From contig NZ_BSFC01000011.1 in NCBI RefSeq assembly GCF_027922145.1, positions 434,001 through 498,000 on the forward strand: a stretch of DNA of 64,000 nt. Direction: 5' to 3'. Shown here one piece after another: positions 40,120 to 48,922 of the stretch; position 1 is the first letter of the stretch; each line of letters begins with the position of its first letter. Origin of the DNA: Novosphingobium resinovorum. Lineage in GTDB: Bacteria > Pseudomonadota > Alphaproteobacteria > Sphingomonadales > Sphingomonadaceae. The position numbers and the translations under genes were made by a program. Under the pieces are notes generated by a model. That model searched no databases, had not been told where the DNA came from, and was given only the letters and a program-made list of their open reading frames with translations.

Positions 40120-41535
40120 TTAGGGCGCGTCCTCGAGTATCCGCGCCAGCCCGCCGATCCCCGGCAGGAAGAAGTACGCCCCGCCAACCACCGTCACGAA
40201 GCGCGGCAGTCCGGCGACGAGGCGCGGATTGCCATCCCCGTCGTGCCACGCGAAGGCGTCCGTCGCCTGCCCGCTGCGGACCGGACAGCGGTTGCCCAGC
40301 AGCGGGTCCTGCTCGCCCGAAAGCCCGCCGAAGTAGGGGCTGGCGATCCAGCTACCCTGCACGAATTCGAACTGCCGCGCGAGGCTGGCGTTGAGGCAGA
40401 TGAAGTGCAGCCCGCACTCTTGCGCCACCGCCTCTCCGGCGATCACCGCAAGCGGCTCCGGCGCCGCGCCATAGGGCCGCCCCCGCCGCAGGAGCCGGTG
40501 AAACCGCGCCGAGGCCACCGCGTCATGGATGGCCGTGCCCTTGAACCCGAGCGAGGACACCACATCCCGCAGGAACCCGCGCCGTCCTTGCGGATCGTCG
40601 CCGCTGCGCGGATTGGCGCGGCGGACGTGTGCGCCCACCGGGCATGCAATCCCGTCCGGGTCGCCCGCGAAAGTAAAGCCGTTGAGCCCGTGCGCGGCCA
40701 GTTCCGGCAGCGGCTGCCCCTCGATGCCCCGCCCCACCATCCGCTCGGCCAGCGCGACTGCCCCGTCCCTGCCGGCGATCCGCGCGGTCCAGTCCCAGAA
40801 GCCGCCCACGTCCTGCATCAACTGGCGATAGACGAGGTACGTCCCGTTACGCCCGATCCCCCGCTGCACCGGATGATCCGCCACGAACCCGTACTCGTTG
40901 CCATGCCCCAGCAGGAATTCGCCGAGCGCGATCCGATCGCGATAGTCGCGGTCCTTCGCCCCGCCGGGTCTCAGCGTGCCCTCCCAGTCGACCTCCGGTT
41001 GCGAGACACCGTCCACGAAGCCGAACGGCTCGCGCCCGACCGGTCCACTCGCGTCGTTGATACGCAGAAGCGTGCAGGCGTCCGGCGGCATCGCGCCGAG
41101 TATCGCATCCTGCCACGCGGCAATGTCCCCCTCCCCCGCCAACAGCATCAGCAGCACATGCGGCTCCGCCTCGCCGCTGCCCCAGCGCCAGTATTCGGGC
41201 GCACTTTCCTCCACGTCCCCCAGCCGCCGCGAGCGCGAGGGATCGCCCGCCATCCCGTCGAGGAACTCGGGCGCGAAGCCGGGCACATCGTCCACCGGCA
41301 GGCCCAATGCCCGCAGCCCCGCCGCCGTGAAGGCCAGCTGGCAGACCCGCTCCAGCCGCCGCGCCTCCGCCTCGGCCAGCGTCGTCACCGCCAGCGAGCG
41401 CAGCCACGCCCGCGCCGCGCCCGGCTGCGCAACCTGCAGCAGCACATAGCGCGCGCCGCCGAGCGACCCGAACCCGCGCCCGACGAGCGCCTGCACGTCG
41501 GTGCCCAGCCCTTTCATCTCTCGGCGCCCGTTCAT
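40120..41535 (-). CDS. DyP-type heme peroxidase
   Basis: 471 residues from ATG 41535, whose ATGA overlaps the upstream stop; ATG 41517 is an alternative. Family marks: the GxxDG motif with D175 in FGFVDGVSQP, proximal heme His H303 in CPVGAHVRRANPR, and distal Arg in the LRDVVSSLGF to RGRPYG region. No Tat signal and no obvious encapsulin-targeting tail, so it is a cytoplasmic protein unlike EfeB; length and insertions fit the larger DyP class. It consumes H2O2 to oxidise bulky substrates. It is the third gene of an operon with two unknown proteins, facing the GMC/catalase-like operon, suggesting a common peroxide-dependent pathway. Confidence 0.92.
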   Translation of the reverse strand: MNGRREMKGLGTDVQALVGRGFGSLGGARYVLLQVAQPGAARAWLRSLAVTTLAEAEARRLERVCQLAFTAAGLRALGLPVDDVPGFAPEFLDGMAGDPSRSRRLGDVEESAPEYWRWGSGEAEPHVLLMLLAGEGDIAAWQDAILGAMPPDACTLLRINDASGPVGREPFGFVDGVSQPEVDWEGTLRPGGAKDRDYRDRIALGEFLLGHGNEYGFVADHPVQRGIGRNGTYLVYRQLMQDVGGFWDWTARIAGRDGAVALAERMVGRGIEGQPLPELAAHGLNGFTFAGDPDGIACPVGAHVRRANPRSGDDPQGRRGFLRDVVSSLGFKGTAIHDAVASARFHRLLRRGRPYGAAPEPLAVIAGEAVAQECGLHFICLNASLARQFEFVQGSWIASPYFGGLSGEQDPLLGNRCPVRSGQATDAFAWHDGDGNPRLVAGLPRFVTVVGGAYFFLPGIGGLARILEDAP

Positions 41536-42803
41536 ATCTCGGCGATCCAGCGGCGCAGCGCACGCCCGCGCGGCCTCGCCTCGAACCCCGCGCGGATGCG
41601 GGCATTGCGCGCCATGTCGTAGTTGGACAGCCCCGGAAACGCCTTGAACCATACCTGCGTCGGGATCTGGTGATGGAACAGGTAGCGCTTGAAGTCCTCC
41701 TCCCGCCGCGCCCCGCCGCGGATCAGCCAGTCGGTGCGCGGATAGCCGAGGCCGTTGGAGAACGACAGGTTCAGCCCGAAGGCCACCTTGTTGATGAAGT
41801 CGTCGTTGTACGCCTCGCGGCTGCCGTCGTAATTGCTGGCGAAATAGACGCGGCGCCTGTCGTCGAGGAACGTCCAGCTCGCGAAGTGGATCGTGTTCAC
41901 CCGCGCGAGCCGCCCCTTGCGATAGATGTGCCGCGCGCCCCAGCCGATTACCCACAGGATCACCACCGCCAGCCACCGCCGGAAGCGCCCCGGCTTGAGC
42001 GAGCCGATGGCGCTGTACTGGTTGGTGATGTCGTGGTCCTCCTGCGCCGAGAGCATGCGGTTGCGCTCCCGGTCAGGCACCGGGGCGAGCACCGGGTCGG
42101 TCTTCTCCCGGCGGCGCAGCAGCAGCACGAACGGCAGCAGACCCAGCACGATCAGCGGCAGCAGGAGCAACCCCAGCACCGGCAGCAGCAGGAAGTGCGC
42201 CAGTTCTCCGAGCCGGTGCAGGATCGGCATCTTCTGCAAAGGCGTCAGCGGCACTGCCTGCCCCGCTTGCGCCAGGATCGGCCAGAGCGTTTCCGGATCT
42301 TCCGTCCGGTGCGCCAGCCGCGCCACGCGCAGCGCGCGATGCAGCGCCGCCTCCTCGGCAATCTGCCGGGTGCCCCGCCCGCGCCAGTTGATGTAATTGG
42401 CCGCCGTCCGGCAGCGATGCGCGCGCATCCACGCGATCAGGTCGGTGCGCGGCTCGAAGTCGATGCAGAACCCGAATATCTTGCGCAGCCCCGGCCCCGC
42501 CACCACCGCCAGCGCCTCGAGGAACTCCGCATCCCCGCCATCGTAGTCGGCGATGAACGCCAATCGCACCGGCTCGGTCACCGGCAGGCTCTCGGCCAGC
42601 GCGATGCGGTCCCGCAGCGAGGGATCGTCGAGCACGACGAACCGCGCGACATGGATGCGCTTGAGCCGCCCGAACGGCACCAGCCAATTCTCGGGCTCTG
42701 CCTGGCCGGGAGACGAGGTCATCGACGCCAGCGTCCGCTCCAGTTCGACGCGTACGCCGAAGCGGAGGGGCGAGGCGATGAAGATGTGTCCCTGCCGGAT
42801 CAC
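41532..42803 (-). CDS. Internally duplicated membrane protein paired with DyP peroxidase
   Basis: 423 residues; not recognised. Two similar soluble modules flank two membrane helices (about 205-230 and 285-300). Module 1 (about 48-140): HVARFVVLDD, then RLAFIADYDGG, then EPRTDLIAWM. Module 2 (about 310-400): IHFASWTFLDD, then RVYFASNYDGS, then YPRTDWLIRGG. The shared order LDD, YDG, PRTD points to an internal duplication, perhaps of a ferredoxin-like fold such as DyP proteins also use. It overlaps the DyP gene by ATGA, so a partner or membrane anchor for that peroxidase is plausible. I cannot name the family. Confidence 0.75.
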   Translation of the reverse strand: MIRQGHIFIASPLRFGVRVELERTLASMTSSPGQAEPENWLVPFGRLKRIHVARFVVLDDPSLRDRIALAESLPVTEPVRLAFIADYDGGDAEFLEALAVVAGPGLRKIFGFCIDFEPRTDLIAWMRAHRCRTAANYINWRGRGTRQIAEEAALHRALRVARLAHRTEDPETLWPILAQAGQAVPLTPLQKMPILHRLGELAHFLLLPVLGLLLLPLIVLGLLPFVLLLRRREKTDPVLAPVPDRERNRMLSAQEDHDITNQYSAIGSLKPGRFRRWLAVVILWVIGWGARHIYRKGRLARVNTIHFASWTFLDDRRRVYFASNYDGSREAYNDDFINKVAFGLNLSFSNGLGYPRTDWLIRGGARREEDFKRYLFHHQIPTQVWFKAFPGLSNYDMARNARIRAGFEARPRGRALRRWIAEI

Positions 42804-42813
42804 GGCGGCCCGA

Positions 42814-43251
42814 TCAGCCGCCGAACTCGAGCGCGAAGTCGATCAGCCGCGTCTTGTCCCAGTAGACCTTGCCCAGATAGAGCCCCGGCTCGATCATCCG
42901 GATCTCGTCGCGCACGTGCGATGCCAGCAGCGAAGTGTCGGAATAGTCGAGCACGATGCACTCCTTGCCGTCCAGCCAGCTCGGCTCCTTGTAGACTTTG
43001 GCGACGATCGCCTTGAGCCCGAACGGCAGGATGGTGTTGCGCAGGAAACCATGCTCGCCGTCGAAGACCTTGCCCTGCCAGGCGAAGATATTGATGAGCT
43101 TGGCGATCTCGTCCGAAACCGAGGTGCCCGGCGCGATGATCGCCGTCCCCTTGGCCTCGCCATCGGGAATCGGCCCCGCCTCATGCGCGGAAAACAGCGC
43201 ATCGAGCGCCGCCTGGTCCATCTTGAGCCACTGCGATACCGACTGTCCCAT
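42814..43251 (-). CDS. Small conserved-looking protein of unknown function
   Basis: 145 residues from ATG 43251, preceded by GGAGG at eight bases; the upstream GTG/ATG lacks a site. No signal peptide. The second half is strand-rich (ECIVLDYSDTSLLASHVR, then EPGLYLGKVYWDKTRLIDF), reminiscent of lipocalin- or calycin-like ligand folds, and the GLYLGKVYW end looks like a closing beta-strand. It opens the three-gene operon ahead of the duplicated membrane protein (10 bp gap) and DyP. Possibly a small hydrophobic-ligand binding protein for the pathway; this is a guess from strand pattern only. Confidence 0.7.
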   Translation of the reverse strand: MGQSVSQWLKMDQAALDALFSAHEAGPIPDGEAKGTAIIAPGTSVSDEIAKLINIFAWQGKVFDGEHGFLRNTILPFGLKAIVAKVYKEPSWLDGKECIVLDYSDTSLLASHVRDEIRMIEPGLYLGKVYWDKTRLIDFALEFGG

Positions 43252-43554
43252 GGCGATCCTCCCAAATCGGCCTGCCAGGTCTGTGCGCATCAGAAATCAA
43301 TACAATATAATGACTTATACATTTGATTAAACTGGCGGCAATATTCTGATATTCGCCTTAATCCGACCTGCCTGATCACAATCAACACAGCGAACAAAAT
43401 GCGCCAACCACAGCGTACTATTCTGCACACTCTGCCACCACTGACATTGGTTGTTAAGCGATTACGTCTCCGCCATGGACGCTGAAACATGCGCCCCAAA
43501 GGGATTAGTAAGCGATATGCCCCGTCGTAACGAGCACACATATGAGGATGTAAG
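43252..43554. other. AT-rich intergenic region upstream of the DyP operon
   Basis: 303 bp between the small protein and tRNA-Ser. The first 80 bases are strongly AT-rich (around TACAATATAATGACTTATAC, 43298-43317), the likely promoter of the minus-strand operon. No gene was seen. A 12-bp piece matching part of the tRNA-Ser gene occurs at 43428-43439. Confidence 0.5.
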
Positions 43555-43644
<90 letters not shown>

Positions 43645-43799
43645 GCTAGAAGATTTAGGCGGTGAAACCAAGTTCCACCGGGTCGGGAAGCGCGCCGTTA
43701 GCGGACCTGATCGCGCTTGCCAAGCCCTCATTTCAAATTTTCGGGAACAGCCCCGCATGCTCGCTTGTTTGAAATGCGCATGAAACCTATATCTCGGCC

Positions 43800-44180
43800 A
43801 TGAACAGAGCGTCATTCTTCTCGCCCCAGGCCGGGCGTGTCATCGACGCACCGCTGCGGACGCGGGCACGATTCGCCATCGGCGATGTCGTGCGCCACAG
43901 ACTCCACGACTTTCGCGGCGTCGTCTTCGACATCGACCCCGTCTTCGCCAACAGCGAGGAATGGTACCAGGCAATCCCTGCCGAAGTGCGCCCCAAGCGC
44001 GACCAGCCCTTCTACCACCTCCTCGCAGAGAGTGACGATTCCAGCTACGTCGCCTACGTCAGCCAGCAGAACCTGACCGGGGACGCCGATGGCGGGCCGG
44101 TCGATCATCCCTCGCTGTCGCAGATGTTCGACGATTACGACAACGGCCGCTACCAGCTGCGCCCCGGCCTGGCGCACTGA
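43800..44180 (+). CDS. hspQ: HspQ-type heat shock protein / hemimethylated-DNA-binding YccV-like
   Basis: 126 residues, slightly longer than E. coli HspQ (105). The core (about 23-115) holds FAIGDVVRHRLHDFRGVVFDIDP, NSEEWY, the RPKRDQPFYHLLAE segment and YVAYVSQQNL, all characteristic of the YccV/HspQ fold. Family members bind hemimethylated DNA (reported for E. coli YccV) and act as a specificity factor for Lon protease. Single gene after tRNA-Ser, convergent with the GGDEF-EAL gene, whose stop is 19 bp away. Confidence 0.92.
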   Translation: MNRASFFSPQAGRVIDAPLRTRARFAIGDVVRHRLHDFRGVVFDIDPVFANSEEWYQAIPAEVRPKRDQPFYHLLAESDDSSYVAYVSQQNLTGDADGGPVDHPSLSQMFDDYDNGRYQLRPGLAH

Positions 44181-44199
44181 TTTCTCCCGTCGATACGGC

Positions 44200-46431
44200 T
44201 CAGAGCGCTGCGGAGGACCGGTCGCCCTCGCCCGCCCGCTTCGTCAGCAGCCGGGCGATCGCCGAGGCGGGGACAGGCCGCGAGAACAGGTAGCCCTGCA
44301 CTTCGTGGCAGCCGACCCGCTCCAGGAACTCGAGCTGTTCGGGGGTTTCCACGCCCTCCGCGGTAAGGCGCAGGCCGTTGGCGCGCGCCAGACCGACGAT
44401 CGCTTCCACCAATGCCGCCCCGGGCACCGTATCGACTGCATTGACGAACGAACGGTCGATCTTGATCCGGTCCACCGCGATGTCACGGATATGGCTGAGC
44501 GAGGAGTAGCCGGTCCCGAAATCATCCAGCGCGCAGTGCACGCCAAGCCCGCGCAGGTCCGCAAGCGAGCGGGCGACTTCGCCGGAAGCCGCCATGAGCG
44601 CCGTCTCCGTCAGTTCCAGTTCCAGCCGCTCGGCGGTCACGCCGCCCTGCCCTAGCACCTCGCGCACGATCTCGACGAACTTGCGGCTGCGCAGCTGGAT
44701 CGGCGAGACGTTGACGGCAACGCGCAGACCCGGCCAGGCGCGCGCATCCTGCACGGCGCGGCGCAGCACCCATTCACCCAGCACCGTGATGAGACCGCTC
44801 TCCTCGGCCGAGCGGATGAAAGCGCCTGGGGCGACGAGGCCCTGCTCGGGATGCTGCCAGCGCAGCAGCGCCTCCACGCCGACCATGCGGCGGTCTTCCA
44901 GCGACCAGATGGGCTGGTAGTGCAGTTCCAGTTGACGGTCGCAGTCCGCCAGCGCCAGTCGCAGCTCCCGGTAGGTCTCCTCGCGCGAGCGGACGTCGTG
45001 GTCCATGTCCTGCGTGAAGAAGACGTAGCGGCTGCGGCCGTCGGTCTTCGCCTTGTAGAGAGCGATGTCGGCCTTGCGGGTCAGTTCGGTACGGTCGAGG
45101 CCATCCACCGGGGAGACCGCCACGCCGATGCTGGCGCCGATGAACGCCTGCGAGCCGGCCAGGTCGAAGGGGCGCTCCAGTTCCGCGACGATGCGTGCGC
45201 AGATGCCTTCGATCGAGGCCCGCCCCTCCGGCTCGCCGATGAGAATGGCGAATTCGTCGCCGCCCAGCCTGGCGACGATGTCGTAGCCGCGCACTTCGGC
45301 GACCAGCCGCCGCGCCACCTGCCGGATCAGCGCATCGCCCGCCGGATGGCCCAGCGTGTCGTTGACCTGCTTGAAACGATCGAGGTCGATGTAGAGCAAT
45401 GCCAGCAGCGTGCGGTGGCGGCGCGAGCGGGCAAGCGCCTCGTCGAGCCGCTGCTCGAACATCGCCCGGTTGCCGAGCCCCGTCAGGTCGTCGTGCATGG
45501 CGCGGTGCTGCGCGTGAAGGCGGCTTTCCTCGAGGTCGTGCGTCCGGCGGGCCAGACGGCTCGCCAGCATAAAGAGGACTACGGTGATCAGCAGCAGGAC
45601 GATCGCCAGCGCCGGAGCCAGTGCCGCGATGACCTGGCTGCCGGGCGCGAAAGGTTGCCACACGAGGTAGCCCACGACGCGCGAGGCGCGGTCGTGGAGC
45701 GCTACCGAGCGCTGCCCGTTATTAGCGGGCGGTGCGAGGGCGAAATGCGCTCCCGCAAGGCCGTACTGCTCGGCCACGCCGCCGAAGAACTGGTTGTCGA
45801 GATAGACCACTGCGACATGCAGGGCTTCCGCTCCCGGCTTTTGCCGGAGCGTTCCGCTGTCGGTGACGATCGGCTTGATGCTGATGATCGCCGGGCGCCC
45901 GCGGACGATGGCGATGTCGGCTTGTCCGGGCGAGAGCATCGCCACGTCGGCTTCCGTGCGCTTACGGATGGTGGGCGCGCGGCGCAGGCCTGACAGCAGC
46001 GGCCGCGTCGCGTCTTCCACCGCGATGTAGCTTTCCGGACGCGCGCGCTTGCCTGCCCGCATCGCGTAGATCGGCGCGCCCTGCGGGTCGAGCAGATAGA
46101 CCTCGTCGATCCCGGCATAGTCCTCGAACCAGACGCCGAGGTTCAGGTCGAGCCAGCGCTCGTCCAGCGGGCGCTTGCGCGCCTCACGGACGGCCTCGTC
46201 CCATACGGTCGAGGACTCCTGCGCATGGGCGACGCGCTCCATGCTCTGCGCCAGCACCAGCGAGACGATGGCGTGATCGCGGTTGCGGGCGATGCGATCG
46301 ACTTCGTGACCCGACCATTCCAGCAGGCCGAGCATGAGGGCGAGCAGGCACAACGCCGCCGCCACGATCGGAGCCGTAAACCGACCGACCATCCGCTTGC
46401 GATTTTCGCCCAAGGCCAATCGTGATGTCAC
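44200..46431 (-). CDS. CHASE4-GGDEF-EAL cyclic-di-GMP enzyme
   Basis: 743 residues. Two membrane helices (about 18-40 and 250-275) enclose a periplasmic CHASE4-like sensor (HAIVSLVLAQSMERVAHAQE, VWDEAVREA). The GGDEF domain (about 305-465) has the active-site LGGDEFAIL, and an RxxD-type inhibitory site may be present upstream. The EAL domain (about 480-730) has VEALLRW, NVSPIQL, the DDFGTGYSSL motif and AEGVETPEQ, so both synthesis and hydrolysis of c-di-GMP look possible. It is a separate transcription unit from the EAL protein at the window's left end. Confidence 0.95.
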   Translation of the reverse strand: MTSRLALGENRKRMVGRFTAPIVAAALCLLALMLGLLEWSGHEVDRIARNRDHAIVSLVLAQSMERVAHAQESSTVWDEAVREARKRPLDERWLDLNLGVWFEDYAGIDEVYLLDPQGAPIYAMRAGKRARPESYIAVEDATRPLLSGLRRAPTIRKRTEADVAMLSPGQADIAIVRGRPAIISIKPIVTDSGTLRQKPGAEALHVAVVYLDNQFFGGVAEQYGLAGAHFALAPPANNGQRSVALHDRASRVVGYLVWQPFAPGSQVIAALAPALAIVLLLITVVLFMLASRLARRTHDLEESRLHAQHRAMHDDLTGLGNRAMFEQRLDEALARSRRHRTLLALLYIDLDRFKQVNDTLGHPAGDALIRQVARRLVAEVRGYDIVARLGGDEFAILIGEPEGRASIEGICARIVAELERPFDLAGSQAFIGASIGVAVSPVDGLDRTELTRKADIALYKAKTDGRSRYVFFTQDMDHDVRSREETYRELRLALADCDRQLELHYQPIWSLEDRRMVGVEALLRWQHPEQGLVAPGAFIRSAEESGLITVLGEWVLRRAVQDARAWPGLRVAVNVSPIQLRSRKFVEIVREVLGQGGVTAERLELELTETALMAASGEVARSLADLRGLGVHCALDDFGTGYSSLSHIRDIAVDRIKIDRSFVNAVDTVPGAALVEAIVGLARANGLRLTAEGVETPEQLEFLERVGCHEVQGYLFSRPVPASAIARLLTKRAGEGDRSSAAL

Positions 46432-46516
46432 ACACGACTGCCTGCACCAGAGCGAATAACTTTTCCTTAACGAAAGCCTGTCGTCCGATGTGAATATTTA
46501 CGGATAACGGGCCTTT

Positions 46517-47419
46517 TCAGCCCTTAAGCTTCCAACCTGACCGCAGGACGAAGAACAGCACCGTCGCCAGCGCCGCATCCAGCACACCGACGCCCAGTGC
46601 ACTGTGCAGCACGGCCATGTTGGTGTCGCCGATGTCGCTCTGACCAAGGAAGCCGAAGCGGAAGCCCGAGATCACGTAGAAGAACGGATTCACGCGGCTG
46701 ATCGCCTGGAAAGCGGGCGCCAGGTTGTCGATCACGTAGAAGGTGCCCGACAGCAGCGAGAGCGGCGCGATGACGAAGTTGGTGACGGCCGCGTTATGGT
46801 CGAACTTCTCTGCCCACACCGAGGAGAGCAGGCCCAACAGCGCCAGGAAGGCCGATCCCGCAAGGCCGAACCATACGACCGCCCACGGATGCGCCATCGA
46901 CAGGCTCACGCCCGGCCACAGCAGCATCGCCAGCGTCAGGGCGAGGCCCACCAGCACCGCGCGGGTGACGGCCGCGCCGATCATGGCGACCATCAACTCC
47001 GCCTCGGTCAGCGGCGGCATGAGGTAATCGACGATCGTGCCCTGCACCTTGCCCGCCAGGAACGAGAAGCTGGAATTGGCGAAGGCGTTCTGCATCATGC
47101 CCATGACGATCAGCCCCGGCGCCACGAAGGTCGCGAAGTTGACGCCCAGCACCTGACGGTCGCCGCGCCCCAATGCCACGGTGAATATCACCAGGAACAG
47201 CATGGTGGTGATCGCGGGCGCCCAGATCGTCTGGGTCTGGACCTTGAAGAAGCGCCTGACCTCCTTCATATAGAGCGTCTTGAGCCCCTCCCAGTTCACC
47301 TGGTGGATCAGGGGTTCTCCCTTTGCCGGAAAACGGCGAGTCGCGTTGCCGTTGGTGCCGTCGGGGTTCAGGATCCCGGAGGTGCCGGGCAGCTCAGTCG
47401 AATGGGGTTGATCGGCCAT
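46517..47419 (-). CDS. ABC-2 type transporter permease
   Basis: 300 residues from ATG 47419. A polar N-terminus is followed by six hydrophobic helices and the ABC-2 membrane pattern, with the conserved NFVIAPLSLLSGTFYVIDNLAP loop and SRVNPFFYVISGFRFGF near the end, as in YadH-type and NodJ-like permeases. It exports lipids, polysaccharides or drugs with a separate ATPase. No ATP-binding partner is adjacent: the divergent neighbour is gcrA and the downstream gene is the GGDEF-EAL protein. The ATPase must be elsewhere. Confidence 0.9.
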   Translation of the reverse strand: MADQPHSTELPGTSGILNPDGTNGNATRRFPAKGEPLIHQVNWEGLKTLYMKEVRRFFKVQTQTIWAPAITTMLFLVIFTVALGRGDRQVLGVNFATFVAPGLIVMGMMQNAFANSSFSFLAGKVQGTIVDYLMPPLTEAELMVAMIGAAVTRAVLVGLALTLAMLLWPGVSLSMAHPWAVVWFGLAGSAFLALLGLLSSVWAEKFDHNAAVTNFVIAPLSLLSGTFYVIDNLAPAFQAISRVNPFFYVISGFRFGFLGQSDIGDTNMAVLHSALGVGVLDAALATVLFFVLRSGWKLKG

Positions 47420-47477
47420 GCACCGGCGACTATCGGCTGATGCCTTCCGAGGCAAGCGGCGCCTGGAAATCAGGGGC

Positions 47478-47482
47478 GATTC
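47478..47482. promoter_or_regulatory. GANTC (CcrM) site upstream of gcrA
   Basis: GATTC lies 31-35 bp before the gcrA ATG, in its likely promoter. GcrA acts with CcrM-methylated GANTC sites in alphaproteobacteria, so self-control is conceivable. A single 5-bp match has weak significance. Confidence 0.3.
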
Positions 47483-47512
47483 TCTCGTCCCGCATGAAGT
47501 GATGGAACTGGA

Positions 47513-48211
47513 ATGAGCTGGACTGACGAGCGGATCGAGAAGCTGACCAAGATGTGGGAGGGCGGTTCCACCGCCAGCCAGATCGCGGACGAACTCGGCG
47601 GCGTCAGCCGCAATGCGGTGATCGGCAAGGCGCATCGCCTCGGCCTCAAGGCGCGCCCTTCCCCGGTGAAGGCGAACGAGAAGCCCGCGCGCCCCGCGCC
47701 CGCTCCGAAGAAGCCCAAGCCCGAAGTCACCGCCGCGCCCGAACCGGCTCCCGCCCCCGCGCCGCGAGTCGAAGCACCGGTCGCCCGCGCCGCCGCCCCC
47801 GCGCCGCAGCCGCCCGTGCAGCGTGCAGAGCCCTCGTCGGCGCCCGCTGTCGATGCTCCGGCCGCGCCGCCGCAGCCGCGCATCGTCTCGGTCGGTCCCG
47901 GCGGCTTCCTGCGCCAGGGGCCCGGTGATCAGCAGCAGCCGATCCCGCCCGCGCCCCCGCGCCGTCTCGTACCCGCGAAGCCGAGCCCGGAAATCGCCGG
48001 CAAGACCAGCCTGCTCGACCTCAGCGACCGCATTTGCCGCTGGCCGATGGGCCACCCCGGTGAGCCGGACTTCCACTTTTGCGGCGACAAGGTGAACCCC
48101 GGGTTCCCCTACTGCGTCGAGCATTGCGGCCGCGCCTATCAGGCCCAGCTGCCGCGCGGTGCGCGCCGTGCGCCCCCGCCGCTGCCGTTCGGTGGCCCCC
48201 GTGTTCGCTGA
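47513..48211 (+). CDS. gcrA: GcrA cell-cycle regulator
   Basis: 232 residues. The N-terminal helix-turn-helix (MSWTDERIEKLTKMWEGGST followed by ADELGGVSRNAVIGKAHRLGL) and the C-terminal RNA-polymerase sigma-contacting motif (DRICRWPMGHPGEPDFHFCG, then PYCVEHCGRAYQ) are diagnostic. The Pro/Ala-rich linker (about 50-165) is longer than in Caulobacter GcrA (173 aa total). It binds sigma-70 holoenzyme and activates promoters methylated at GANTC. Divergent from the ABC-2 permease. Confidence 0.97.
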   Translation: MSWTDERIEKLTKMWEGGSTASQIADELGGVSRNAVIGKAHRLGLKARPSPVKANEKPARPAPAPKKPKPEVTAAPEPAPAPAPRVEAPVARAAAPAPQPPVQRAEPSSAPAVDAPAAPPQPRIVSVGPGGFLRQGPGDQQQPIPPAPPRRLVPAKPSPEIAGKTSLLDLSDRICRWPMGHPGEPDFHFCGDKVNPGFPYCVEHCGRAYQAQLPRGARRAPPPLPFGGPRVR

Positions 48212-48240
48212 TCGGGTCCGCTGATCGGATGGGTTCGGGG

Positions 48241-48906
48241 ATGAAGCTCCGGGCGGCGCTCGCTCTTCTCGCGGCGCCGCTGGCGCTGTCCCCGGCCCTC
48301 GCGCAGGACGCCGTGCCGGTTGCACCGGCTGCGGCACCTGCTCCAGTCCCGGCCGAGTACGTCTACGTCGCGCTGACGGTGCCGCAGGGTGTCATCACCC
48401 TCGCGCTCGACAAGACCCATGCGCCGCTGACGACCGCCAACTTCCTCAAATACGTCGATACGAAGAAGATGGATGGCGCCGTGTTCTACCGCGCCATGCA
48501 TCTCGATCACGACCCTGAACAGGGCCTGCTGCAAGGCGGCGTGCGCAACGGCGCCAACCTGCTGCCCCCGGTCGCGCACGAGCCCAATAGCAAGACCGGG
48601 ATCAAGCATGTCGCCGGCGCCATCTCGATGGCTCGCTTCGCGCCGGGCTCGGCCCAGGCCGACTTCCTGATCCTGCTCTCCGACATGCCCTCGCTCGACG
48701 CCGACCCCGGCAATGACGGCAAGGACCCCGGCGCGGGCTTCGCCGCCTTCGGCCATGTCGCGGCGGGTATGGACGTAGTGAAGGCGCTCTGGAACCTCCC
48801 CCGCTCCGCCACCAAGGGCGAAGGCGTGATGAAAGGGCAGATCCTTGCGCAGGACGTGAAGATCATCACCGCCCGCCGGACCAAGGCTCCACCCGCAGGC
48901 AATTGA
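48241..48906 (+). CDS. Cyclophilin-type peptidyl-prolyl cis-trans isomerase, exported
   Basis: 221 residues from ATG 48241 (ATG 48229 would add four residues); signal peptide 1-22 ending PALAQ. A cyclophilin domain covers about 42-200: GVITLALDKTHAPLTTANF, FYRAMH, the AGAISMAR segment (catalytic region around GTISMAR) and FAAFGHVAAGMDVV. It folds periplasmic proteins by proline isomerisation. The usual FxFH/R arrangement is altered (FYRAMH retains the Arg). It follows gcrA by about 30 bp and may be co-transcribed. Confidence 0.93.
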   Translation: MKLRAALALLAAPLALSPALAQDAVPVAPAAAPAPVPAEYVYVALTVPQGVITLALDKTHAPLTTANFLKYVDTKKMDGAVFYRAMHLDHDPEQGLLQGGVRNGANLLPPVAHEPNSKTGIKHVAGAISMARFAPGSAQADFLILLSDMPSLDADPGNDGKDPGAGFAAFGHVAAGMDVVKALWNLPRSATKGEGVMKGQILAQDVKIITARRTKAPPAGN

Positions 48907-48922
48907 CCCTTCCGGTCGCCCT

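Noticed and set aside
25699..43251. Assignment of the island to a known defence system
   Set aside because: No gasdermin, NLR-type ATPase, CRISPR effector, nuclease or reverse transcriptase is present, so a caspase alone does not justify naming a described system.
43428..43439. CACTCTGCCACC repeated exactly 200 bp from the same bases in tRNA-Ser, as a possible attachment-site remnant
   Set aside because: It is only 12 bp and matches the 5' part of the tRNA, whereas integrase att sites normally use the 3' part; no integrase gene was seen.
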